A program made the position numbers and the translations under genes. This document shows positions 1 to 7,357 of a stretch of 40,454 nucleotides of DNA, piece after piece. Position 1 is the first letter of the stretch. Every line of letters starts with the position of its first letter. Origin of the DNA: an uncultured Verrucomicrobia subdivision 3 bacterium (GTDB lineage Bacteria > Verrucomicrobiota > Verrucomicrobiae > Limisphaerales > UBA11358); contig CAIXPZ010000309.1 in NCBI GenBank assembly GCA_903921455.1, positions 1-40,454 on the forward strand. Direction: 5' to 3'. The notes below the pieces were generated by a model. That model was not told where the DNA came from and searched no databases. It saw only the letters and a list, made by a program, of their open reading frames with translations.

Positions 1-115
1 CCCCCTCCTGCTGCTTCTACCTCGAAGCGGAATCAACAGCTTGACGGAGACCTGAAAATCCAGTTCCCTTTGCTCGGAAGGTGAGGCACTTTTCGAGCGC
101 CACCCGCCGCACTTT

Positions 116-946
116 TCAACCGCCGTTTACAAGCCGCACTTTGCCGACGGTGCCCTCGAATTGTCGCCCCGGAAAAGCATCGCAGGTGAAGGTCGCCGGC
201 GCTCCGGGTGTAATCCGCCCCACATCCGCTTCGTTCACCGCCACCCAGATTTGCATTTTGGTCAAATCCCTGGCGATGAGAAAAAGGCTGGGAGCATTAA
301 AACTGGACACCACGGTCTGGCCGATGTTGACCCGCCGGTCGATGATCACGCCTTTGACCGGAGACTTAATGATGCAGAAATCCAAGTTTCGCTGCGCTTT
401 TTCGATGGCGGCATGCGCCTCGGCAATGGCCGAACTGGCAACGGAGACATTGGCCTTGGCAACCTCATAATTCGCCTTGGCGGTATCGTAATCCACCTGG
501 GAAATCAGTTTGTTATTGAACAACTCCTGCGACCGCCGCCACTCCGCTCCGGCCTGATCTAGTTTCGCGTTCATCTGGGCGAGAACGGCCGTGGCGCTCA
601 ATTCACCCGCCTTGGCGACCGAGAGATCAGCGGCATAAACCGACTCGTCAATTTTTGCCAGCACGGCGCCATCCGCAATCACCGAGCCGTAGTCAATCGT
701 CTTGCCGTTGATGTCGGCGCCGAACGACTGGATCTGCCCGGCAACCTGTGCGCCCACATCCACGACTTCCTCTGGTTCAATGGTTCCGCTGGCGCTGATG
801 ATGGCGGCCACCTCACCACGTTTGACAGCCGCCGTGCGCAAGGACAACGGCGCATGATCTCGATGATGCCACCACCAAGTTCCAGCCCCGCCACCCAAAA
901 CAAGGATGGCCAACACGAAAACCGGGGTCTTGAGAACGTGTTGCAT
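116..946 (-). CDS. HlyD/MacA-family periplasmic adaptor, C-terminally truncated
   Basis: This is the periplasmic adaptor (membrane fusion) subunit of a tripartite efflux or ABC export system, anchored in the inner membrane by one N-terminal helix (PVFVLAILVLGGGAG). Visible parts are the first biotinyl-lipoyl half (ISASGTIEPEEVVDVGAQVA), a long alpha-helical hairpin rich in Ala/Lys/Glu, the second lipoyl half (IIKSPVKGVIIDRRVNIGQT) and the start of the beta-barrel (IWVAVNEADVGRI). The start at 946 is chosen because the TM segment follows directly; an in-frame extension to 1012 looks non-native. The product is about 276 aa, whereas family members are usually 350-420 aa. The reading ends just after GTVGKVRL, where the rest of the barrel and the membrane-proximal domain should follow. 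No MacB-type partner is visible before the window edge, so it may be a decayed gene. Confidence 0.8.
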   Translation of the reverse strand: MQHVLKTPVFVLAILVLGGGAGTWWWHHRDHAPLSLRTAAVKRGEVAAIISASGTIEPEEVVDVGAQVAGQIQSFGADINGKTIDYGSVIADGAVLAKIDESVYAADLSVAKAGELSATAVLAQMNAKLDQAGAEWRRSQELFNNKLISQVDYDTAKANYEVAKANVSVASSAIAEAHAAIEKAQRNLDFCIIKSPVKGVIIDRRVNIGQTVVSSFNAPSLFLIARDLTKMQIWVAVNEADVGRITPGAPATFTCDAFPGRQFEGTVGKVRLVNGG

Positions 947-1099
947 CGGATGAGAGACGATAGTCGAAACGTGGAAGAAAACGATGAATATTTGACGAGC
1001 ATTGCCAGCCAATTATTATGGGCGCGCCTTGCTTCTGCGCCGCGAATGGGATCGTTCCCGGTCCGTATACCCAGGAGATGTCGGATTCCGCTTGGAAGT

Positions 1100-1462
1100 T
1101 TAAAAAGTCATAAACGTTGCGTTTGTCTCGAGGGCACCCGGTTTAATCAGGGTGCCTTTTGCTTTTGGCGTCGGTGTCAGCTTCAAAACCTCTGCGGCCA
1201 TTTCTTTGCCGGCCTTGAATTTCACCGTAACGCGTGCAGGAATGGGCACTTCAATTTCAGGAACTTTAGGATTTCTGCCTACCTTCGCTTTGGTCGTTTT
1301 TACAGCGAACACACCAAAGTTGCGCAGTTCTACCTTGCCGCCTTTCGCCAGTGATTCAGCGATGTAGTCCAAAGTTTTCTGCACCACCTCAATTACCTGG
1401 GCTTGAATCAGTCCGGTTTCTTCGCTGATTCGCATTACCAGATCTCGTTTCGTCAGTGTCAT
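1100..1462 (-). CDS. HU/IHF-family DNA-binding protein
   Basis: This is a small histone-like nucleoid protein that binds and bends DNA as a dimer. The N-terminal helices (TKRDLVMRISEETG, then IQAQVIEVVQKTLDYIAESL), the turn KVELRNFGVFAVK and the arm motif GRNPK...IPARVTVKFKAGKEM are diagnostic of the HU/IHF fold. The start at 1462 (MTLTKRDL) matches the family N-terminus; an upstream in-frame ATG at 1513 would add 17 unrelated residues. The protein is 120 aa, about 20-25 aa longer than usual HU, with a tail after EVLKLTPTPKAKG that has no obvious function. It is probably monocistronic. Confidence 0.92.
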   Translation of the reverse strand: MTLTKRDLVMRISEETGLIQAQVIEVVQKTLDYIAESLAKGGKVELRNFGVFAVKTTKAKVGRNPKVPEIEVPIPARVTVKFKAGKEMAAEVLKLTPTPKAKGTLIKPGALETNATFMTF

Positions 1463-1739
1463 ATGAGTAAACCTAGGCCTGAAGCCGATTCTTCGCAATG
1501 GGGTGAAACCCAACCATGACCGAGTAGATCATGGCCTCTTTGACTGGTTGAGAGGCGGGGCTGGTTCGGCTAAAAGAAAAGGACGGCGGAAGTATTTTCG
1601 GACTCACTGCTCAAGCGCCGGACCGCTTAACCAACACGCGCCTTCTTGAAATCTGGTTAAAAATATAACAGGTCATTCATTCGTTCCTGGCTGATCTCCA
1701 AAACCCTTCCATGACGATCTTTGATGAGCTTTTCCATGG

Positions 1740-1970
1740 CTATGCGTTACGGATGATTTGTTCCCGCTTCTGGTCAATCAATTCCAGCGCCTCTTCATGC
1801 TTCGCCTTTTTCCGGTCAAATTGTTCACTGGCCGAATCGGGATCCAGGGTTTTGTCTCCTCTCAGAACTTTCTTGAATGACTCCCATCTCCCTTTTAATT
1901 TTCTTTCCCGAACCGCCAAGACCCTCAATGCCTGATCGAAGTCGCCTTTGTGTTGATCATGGGGCTTCAT
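1740..1970 (-). CDS. Small charged helical hypothetical protein
   Basis: This 76-aa ORF starts 35 bp downstream of the dinB stop on the same strand. It is rich in Lys, Glu, Asp and Arg and is predicted by eye to be almost wholly helical (for example ALRVLAVRERKLKGRWESF and KKAKHEEALELIDQKREQI). There is no signal peptide, TM segment or cysteine pair. It could be the last gene of a TauE-dinB transcript. I do not recognise a family. The amphipathic helix pattern makes it more believable than a random ORF, but no clear ribosome-binding site precedes its ATG. Confidence 0.4.
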   Translation of the reverse strand: MKPHDQHKGDFDQALRVLAVRERKLKGRWESFKKVLRGDKTLDPDSASEQFDRKKAKHEEALELIDQKREQIIRNA

Positions 1971-2005
1971 ATCGTTGCCGGGTTCGTTTCATTTTTGCCA
2001 CGGGT

Positions 2006-3079
2006 TTAAAACCAAGCCAATTGCTGCGTCGTTGGCTCGCGCAAATTGCTGACGCCGAGCCCGAGCAGGCGCAGTGGCCGATGCACCAACTTTTCCCTGG
2101 CTAACAGAAAGCAGGCGAGCCGGTAAACTTCCCTGGCTTCAACCATCGGCTCTTCCAGCGAAATCTGGCGGGTGAGGGTAGTGAAGTCGCTGTAACGGAC
2201 TTTGACTTGAACGGTATGGGCTGCCAGTTGCCGGTGCTTGAGCCGCTTTTCAATGTCCGCCGCCTGTTCTTTCAAGCAGCGTCGTAAAATTTTCCGGTCA
2301 TCGGTGTCCTCTAAAAATGTTTCTTCGCCACTGATGCTTTTGATTTCATCGCCCATCTCCAAAGGCCGGTCATCTTCACCAAACGCAAACCGCTTCAGCG
2401 TCGGACCAAAAGAACCGACCAGCGCCCGCAAATCACCGGAGTAGGTTTGCAGATCTCCAATCGTGCTGATGCCGGCTTGGTTCAAAACCTGTTCCGTGAC
2501 CTTGCCCACCCCATAAAGGGTTCGGACGGGCAGAGGTCTCAAAAACTGCACCCTTTGCTCGTCTGTGATCACCGTTATCCCATCCGGTTTTTGATGGTCG
2601 CTCGCGATCTTGGCCAGGAGTTTGTTGGAAGCGATGCCGATGGTTGCTGTTAATCCCCGTCCAGTTTTTATCCGGTGCTTTAATGTCACCGCCAATGCCC
2701 GGGCTATAGCCAATGCGGCACCCATGGTTTCAGCCTGGCAAAGGCCGGACATGTCGAGATACGCCTCATCCACGGACATCTGCTCCACGATCGCTCCGGT
2801 GCCGGCAATAATTTCCATGATCTGCTGCGACTCTTCGCGGTAGGCATCCATCCGGGGGCGAACGAAGATGCCTTTGGGACAGAGCCTCGCCGCCGTTGCG
2901 CTCGGCAGAGCAGAGCGGACACCAAATTTTCTAGCTTCGTAACTCGCGGCACACACCACCCCGCGCTGGGTTGGCGGCGAACCCACGATCACCGGTCTGC
3001 CCCGCAAATTCGGATCATCCCGCTGCTCTACCGAAGCGTAGAAGGCGTCCATGTCGAGATGGCAGATGATCCGGAACAT
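2006..3079 (-). CDS. dinB: DNA polymerase IV (Y-family translesion polymerase)
   Basis: This is an error-prone Y-family polymerase that replicates past damaged bases, usually under stress or SOS control. Catalytic-site motifs are intact: HLDMDAFYASVEQ near the N-terminus (first metal-binding Asp), SVDEAYLDMS around residue 105 (catalytic Asp-Glu pair), and TATIGIASNKLLAKIASDHQ. Next come a helix-hairpin-helix-like segment (LYGVGKVTEQVLNQAGISTI) and a little-finger domain to the C-terminus. Length (357 aa) is normal for DinB. The ATG at 3079 is preferred to a TTG at 3082. It shares one base with the upstream stop (TGATG), so translation is coupled to the TauE/SafE-like gene. No LexA box was recognised. 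Confidence 0.95.
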   Translation of the reverse strand: MFRIICHLDMDAFYASVEQRDDPNLRGRPVIVGSPPTQRGVVCAASYEARKFGVRSALPSATAARLCPKGIFVRPRMDAYREESQQIMEIIAGTGAIVEQMSVDEAYLDMSGLCQAETMGAALAIARALAVTLKHRIKTGRGLTATIGIASNKLLAKIASDHQKPDGITVITDEQRVQFLRPLPVRTLYGVGKVTEQVLNQAGISTIGDLQTYSGDLRALVGSFGPTLKRFAFGEDDRPLEMGDEIKSISGEETFLEDTDDRKILRRCLKEQAADIEKRLKHRQLAAHTVQVKVRYSDFTTLTRQISLEEPMVEAREVYRLACFLLAREKLVHRPLRLLGLGVSNLREPTTQQLAWF

Positions 3080-3852
3080 CAACGCACAAATTGTTTGTAA
3101 AACGTCACCCCGGAGATGATGAAACCGATGGCGGTGATGATCCGCCGGACGCCGGCCTGTGAAATGCGCTGGGAATAATGCGAGCCCAAATAATATCCCG
3201 TCACGGCGCCCACAGTCATGACGGCGGCGCGGGGCCAGTCAATCAGCCCGGCGCCGATGAACCACACCGCCGCCACCAAGTTGATGAGCGACCCCAAAAC
3301 CGTCTTGAGCGTGTTCATCTCGTAAATGTTGTGCATCCCGACAAATCCCAGCGTAGCCAGCATCAATATGCCGATACCCGCCCCGAAATAGCCGCCGTAG
3401 ATCGCAACTAGAAATTGAAAGAAAATGGCGCCCCCGATGTGAACTGGATTGGCCTTGGCCTCCAGGTGCGAACCGGCAAAACGTCGCAAGAGCCCCTGGG
3501 CAAGAAAGAGCAACGTCGCGAACAGAATCAGGAAGGGAATGAGTTGGGCAAAAATCTGGTTGCCGGTATGCGTCAACAACGCGCTGCCAATCAACCCGCC
3601 CAGCAGGCTCACCGGCAGGAAGCGTTTCAGCCAGGGCCTGATGGGTTTGATGTGTTGCCGGTTTCCAAACATGCCGCCGCTCGTGCCGATCACCAAAGCC
3701 AGTGTGCTGGTGGCGTTGGCCGTGACCGGTGAGGTGCCAAAGGCGAGCAAGGTCGGAAAGGTGAGGAGTGTTCCGCCGCCGGCCACGGCATTGATCATTC
3801 CGGCTCCGACCGCGGAACCCGCCAAACCGGCTATTTCCCAACCAGAAATCAT
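3079..3852 (-). CDS. TauE/SafE-family membrane transporter
   Basis: This is an inner-membrane permease of the TauE/SafE (DUF81) family; members export or import small organic or sulfur anions such as sulfite, sulfoacetate or taurine. The first helix region carries the family signature (GSAVGAGMINAVAGGGTLLT, then FPTLLAFGTSPVTANATS). A second copy of the glycine-rich re-entrant pattern appears later (YGGYFGAGIGILMLATLG). About eight hydrophobic segments are visible in 257 aa, which is usual for the family. The start at 3852 (MISGWEIAGLAG) puts the first TM segment at the N-terminus; an in-frame extension to 3990 has no membrane character. It overlaps dinB by one base, but the pairing does not reveal the substrate. 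Confidence 0.88.
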   Translation of the reverse strand: MISGWEIAGLAGSAVGAGMINAVAGGGTLLTFPTLLAFGTSPVTANATSTLALVIGTSGGMFGNRQHIKPIRPWLKRFLPVSLLGGLIGSALLTHTGNQIFAQLIPFLILFATLLFLAQGLLRRFAGSHLEAKANPVHIGGAIFFQFLVAIYGGYFGAGIGILMLATLGFVGMHNIYEMNTLKTVLGSLINLVAAVWFIGAGLIDWPRAAVMTVGAVTGYYLGSHYSQRISQAGVRRIITAIGFIISGVTFYKQFVR

Positions 3853-4444
3853 GTGCCCAAAGTTTAGTCTGATTCCACTCTGACTCAAGCCGGCAAAGCC
3901 GCGCTGAGCATTGCGGATGGAATTTCGGTTGTGGGAAAAAATGACGGGCGCGGGTGGATCGACTCCCTGACCGGCTTCCGCCGCCGGCAACTACTTCCGC
4001 CTCACCTCAGCCATGATTGATGGTAGGGTAATACCCCATGGCCTTTTGTTTTAGGAAATTCTACAAGTGTGACTGCGATTCAATTCCATTCTGAAAATAA
4101 CTGTTATGGCCTCAATTTACGATGAAACATTTGTCCCGGCGAATCAGCTGTTGCTGACCGAGAAATCTTCAGCCACGGATCAACTCGACACACCCAGCGA
4201 GTCAGAAGAGCCGCCAACCGATCGCGCCCTCCACGTTAGCTCGATTCTCAAAAGTATACCGGGCTACAATCACGGCGGACTGAACGATTAATGGCCAGGG
4301 CAGCGCGCCACGGAATCATTTGTGGAGCCGCCAGTAACCTGTTCGCACTGAGACTTGCGCGGACGGCAGACAGCAACGCCTTCCAACGGGCATGTGTCAC
4401 TTATATTCGTTGCAGCGGCCCGGGTGCCGGAGTATTTTCCCGCC
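3853..4444. other. 592-bp divergent intergenic region
   Basis: This region separates the - strand TauE/dinB unit from the + strand DUF1080 gene and should hold promoters for both. The only ORF of note is the doubtful 61-aa ORF at 4106-4291. No tRNA, clear terminator or repeat array was recognised. The stretch around 4020-4110 is more AT-rich than its surroundings, as expected of a promoter region, but no convincing -35/-10 pair was assigned. Confidence 0.4.
4106..4291 (+). CDS. Doubtful small hypothetical ORF
   Basis: A 61-aa ORF within the divergent intergenic region. The product is polar, acidic in the middle (SESEEPPTD) and has no signal peptide, TM segment or recognisable motif. There is no Shine-Dalgarno sequence before the ATG. 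It could be a small regulatory peptide or, equally well, a chance ORF. It is listed because it is the only candidate gene in this gap. Confidence 0.2.
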   Translation: MASIYDETFVPANQLLLTEKSSATDQLDTPSESEEPPTDRALHVSSILKSIPGYNHGGLND

Positions 4445-5170
4445 ATGAAATCCCCTCGCTGGTTTGCTCTTATTTTGGTGCTGGGCCTCGCTCAGGTGTC
4501 TCCGGCTGAAGTTGTTGCTCCCAACACCCTGACGGACGCCGAAAAAGCAGCCGGCTGGCAGTTGCTCTTCGACGGCCAGACGCTCGGCGGCTGGCATAAT
4601 TTCAAAAAAGACGGCGTGCGTCCCGGCTGGCAGGTGCAGGATGGCGCGCTGGTGTGCGCCGACCCGCACAACGCCGGCGATATCGTGACGACGAATAAAT
4701 ACGGCGCCTTCGAGCTGCAGCTGGACTACAACATTTCCGCGGGGGGCAACAGCGGGATCATCTTCCACGTCACGGATGAAGGCGGCGCCGTGTGGGCCAC
4801 CGGTCCGGAATTTCAACTCGAGGACAATGCCAAGGCGGTGGACAAGCAACGCTGCGGCTGGCTCTACGCCCTCTATCAGCCGCCGGTGGACCCGCAGACC
4901 GGCGCGCCGCTCGACGCCACCAAGCCCGCCGGTGAGTGGAACCATGTCCGCCTGCTCGTCACCCCGGAGCAATGCGTCCATGAAATCAACGGCGTGAAAT
5001 ATTTTGAATACGTCATCGGCAGCGACGATTTCAACGCGCGCGTCGCGAAAACCAAGTTCGCTAAAATGCCCTTGTTCGCCAAATCCGCCAGCGGCTACCT
5101 GGCGCTGCAAGGCGATCACGGCAGCGTCTCTTTCCGCAACCTCAAGATCCGCCCCCTTGCTGCGAAATAA
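4445..5170 (+). CDS. Secreted DUF1080 / 3-keto-disaccharide hydrolase-domain protein
   Basis: This is a secreted beta-jelly-roll protein of the DUF1080 family (Pfam 3-keto-disaccharide_hydrolase), common in Verrucomicrobiota and Planctomycetota and linked to carbohydrate processing. The start at 4445 gives a clear Sec signal peptide (MKSPRWFALILVLGLAQVSPA). The mature part shows family hallmarks: WQLLFDGQTLGGWHNF at the start, WQVQDGALVC, then YGAFELQLDYNISAGGNSGI, GPEFQLEDN, and GEWNHVRLLV near the middle. It ends with GYLALQGDHGSVSFRNLKIRP. Length is 241 aa, normal for a single-domain member. It is convergent with the DUF455/ATP-grasp gene, only 12 bp away. Whether it works with the polysaccharide cluster 6 kb downstream is unknown. 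Confidence 0.9.
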   Translation: MKSPRWFALILVLGLAQVSPAEVVAPNTLTDAEKAAGWQLLFDGQTLGGWHNFKKDGVRPGWQVQDGALVCADPHNAGDIVTTNKYGAFELQLDYNISAGGNSGIIFHVTDEGGAVWATGPEFQLEDNAKAVDKQRCGWLYALYQPPVDPQTGAPLDATKPAGEWNHVRLLVTPEQCVHEINGVKYFEYVIGSDDFNARVAKTKFAKMPLFAKSASGYLALQGDHGSVSFRNLKIRPLAAK

Positions 5171-5182
5171 ATTCCGGTTCCG

Positions 5183-7273
5183 TCACACGTCCGCCGTTGC
5201 TGTGCGGCTCACTTGAAAAACCGCCAGACAAACCTGCGCCGTGGCCGGATCATTCAGGCACAGCGCGCCGGAGCGGATGCGCGGCTGCGGCTCGCCTTCG
5301 AGTTGCAGGGGAAATTTTTCCGTCAGCGCCGCCGCGTAGTCCGCAAAGTTTTCAAAACCTTCCGCGCGCAATTGCGCCGCGTTCACCAGCCGGAACGTGC
5401 CGAAACTGTTTTGGAACGTCTGCCGCATCAGCTCCACCAGCACGCGGCCCATCGTATAGCGCGGGTTGATTTCCACCACCGGCTTTAACCGCGTTGCACC
5501 CATGGCGTCACGATAAACCAGGGCATCAATGCCGATTGGCCCGGTGAAAGCCGCGCGGCGCAATTCCGTTTCGAGCGCGGCCAAAACCTCCGCGTATAAA
5601 TCCAGCAGCCGCTGGGATATGTCCGGCAGCTCGCGGAACTGCGCAATGACTTTAGCCGGAATCCGCTTGTGGTGGTGCGACTCCGCAAAATTCGCCTGGA
5701 ACTGACCGCGCGCATCGTTAAGCAAGCCGGTGTAGCCGCCGAGTTTCAAGCCGTGCGCCGTCATTTCCAGTTGCACGGAAAAATCCATTTCCCGCTCCAG
5801 CCACGGCTCGACCACGAGTTCGCGTTTGTGCGCGAAGGTCTGGCTCATCCAGCGCATTTGCGCTTCCTGCAGGTGCGGCTCGAACAGCCGCAGGGCGTTG
5901 CTGCCCGCGACGCCGTAGGCGGCTTTCACCACGATCTTGTGGTGGCCGCGCGCCCGGATTTTGGCGATGGCCGTCAGCGCTTCGTCCAGCGAATGCGCGG
6001 CGGTCCCGATTTCGTTTTCGCCGCAAAGCCAGGGGGTTTCCGGTTTTTCCGAAATAATCTTTCGCAGAAAATTGGCGCTCCAGGCTTTTGAATACAGCTG
6101 GGCGATGCCGGCGTTGAAGCGCTGTTCGTCGGCGCGCTGCTCGCCGGTGACGCTGGCAAATACCGGCTTCAACAAGTCCAGGCTGTCCGGCCCCCACGCC
6201 CAGGGCCGCAGGCTGCCGAGCTTGCGCGATTGCAGGCTGCGCACCGCGTCGAGCGCCACAAATTCCGGCAGCGGAAAGCCCGCCTGCTTGATGCCGCTCA
6301 GGAATTCCACCGACGGTTTTTGTATCACCAGCACGATGTCGTCCTGGCGGCAGAGGAACTGCGGCAGATTTTCCAGGTCGCGCGCGAGCTGCGCCTGATG
6401 CTTCGCGGGATTGAAGGTTTTGCCCTCGGCGAGGCGGCCCTCGGCGAACGGGTTGAACACAAAAACGCTCGGCGTGCGGCCTTTGGACTGCGCATAGACG
6501 TTCAGTTCCGCGATGAAGTGTTCGTCTAGCCCGGCGGCCTGGCGCCCCGCCACGTTCAGCGTAAATCCCTTGGCGCGCTGGGGCGAGAGCGGGAATTTCA
6601 GCGTGCGGCAGAAGGCGTCCCAGTCGGACTCGTCCGGGTTTTTCCAGCGGCGAAACCATTTGAGGCCGTAGGCGACGTGCCCGATCTCGTCGTGGTAAAT
6701 CTTTTCCAGCAGCTGCGCCGAGGCCGTGTCCCCCACGGTGGCGAAGTTGCGGCCGTAGTGGCCGGCAAAATCCAGGTTGGCCTGCTCGAAGGTGAGGCAG
6801 AGGCCGGCGACATAGTCAATTGGGTGTTCCATCGGCGCGACGCAGCGCCAGAAATAGCCGCTCACCGGGAAATCGCCCAGCGCCACGCCGCAGGACTTCA
6901 TGCGCTCCATGTAGAGCCGCGTGTGTTCCTGCTCGTCCCGGAGCGTCTGGAACACGCCCTTGCGGAACGCGGCCGGCGCCTCCGGAAATTTCAGCAGCAC
7001 CAGCGCCATGAGTTCGGTGGCGAGCAGCTCGTGGTTGCCGAAAAAATGGAGCAGCTTGCCGCGCTCGGTGGTTGCCTCTAGCCGGTGCAGGCCGGGGAAT
7101 TCGCTTTTGCCCGTCGCGTGCGGCTTGAAGGCCAGGTTCGGCGGTCGGCCGGGCGCTGCGGGCGTGCTGAGCGCGGTGCCGGGCCGCTCGTCGGTGATGT
7201 GGTCCGGCGCGCGCAGCTTTTCCTCGAGCGACGTCGCAAACAGGACCGATTCGGCAAATTCACGCAGTTCCAT
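5183..7273 (-). CDS. DUF455 ferritin-like diiron domain fused to an ATP-grasp domain
   Basis: This is a cytoplasmic two-domain protein with no signal peptide. Residues about 60-260 form a ferritin-like DUF455 domain with two ExxH metal motifs (E114-x-x-H117 in RDEQEHTRLY; E196-x-x-H199 in YHDEIGHVAYG) plus further Glu residues (HELLATE; FEQANLDF), which fits a carboxylate-bridged diiron site. Residues about 330-680 look like an ATP-grasp ligase: a lysine and glycine-rich loop (IVVKAAYGVAGSNALRLFE), an acidic strand (LVVEPWLEREMDFSVQLEM) and a C-terminal Mg-binding VVEINPRYT. The start at 7273 is chosen because DUF455 proteins begin close to this point; in-frame sequence to 7381 overlaps the divergent kinase gene. 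The substrate is unknown. One possible reading is activation of a carboxylate followed by diiron oxidation in one polypeptide. Confidence 0.8.
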   Translation of the reverse strand: MELREFAESVLFATSLEEKLRAPDHITDERPGTALSTPAAPGRPPNLAFKPHATGKSEFPGLHRLEATTERGKLLHFFGNHELLATELMALVLLKFPEAPAAFRKGVFQTLRDEQEHTRLYMERMKSCGVALGDFPVSGYFWRCVAPMEHPIDYVAGLCLTFEQANLDFAGHYGRNFATVGDTASAQLLEKIYHDEIGHVAYGLKWFRRWKNPDESDWDAFCRTLKFPLSPQRAKGFTLNVAGRQAAGLDEHFIAELNVYAQSKGRTPSVFVFNPFAEGRLAEGKTFNPAKHQAQLARDLENLPQFLCRQDDIVLVIQKPSVEFLSGIKQAGFPLPEFVALDAVRSLQSRKLGSLRPWAWGPDSLDLLKPVFASVTGEQRADEQRFNAGIAQLYSKAWSANFLRKIISEKPETPWLCGENEIGTAAHSLDEALTAIAKIRARGHHKIVVKAAYGVAGSNALRLFEPHLQEAQMRWMSQTFAHKRELVVEPWLEREMDFSVQLEMTAHGLKLGGYTGLLNDARGQFQANFAESHHHKRIPAKVIAQFRELPDISQRLLDLYAEVLAALETELRRAAFTGPIGIDALVYRDAMGATRLKPVVEINPRYTMGRVLVELMRQTFQNSFGTFRLVNAAQLRAEGFENFADYAAALTEKFPLQLEGEPQPRIRSGALCLNDPATAQVCLAVFQVSRTATADV

Positions 7274-7357
7274 CGCAGCAGAGCTATCAATTGCGGCGGC
7301 CGCTGGCGACGAAATTTTGTCGCCGGCTTTCCATTGGCAATTCGGGCGGGACGCGAT
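7274..7357. promoter_or_regulatory. Short divergent promoter region
   Basis: These 84 bp separate two divergent starts: the DUF455/ATP-grasp gene (start 7273, -) and the sensor kinase (start 7358, +). Both promoters must lie here or inside the opposing gene. No confident -35/-10 boxes were assigned. Confidence 0.35.
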
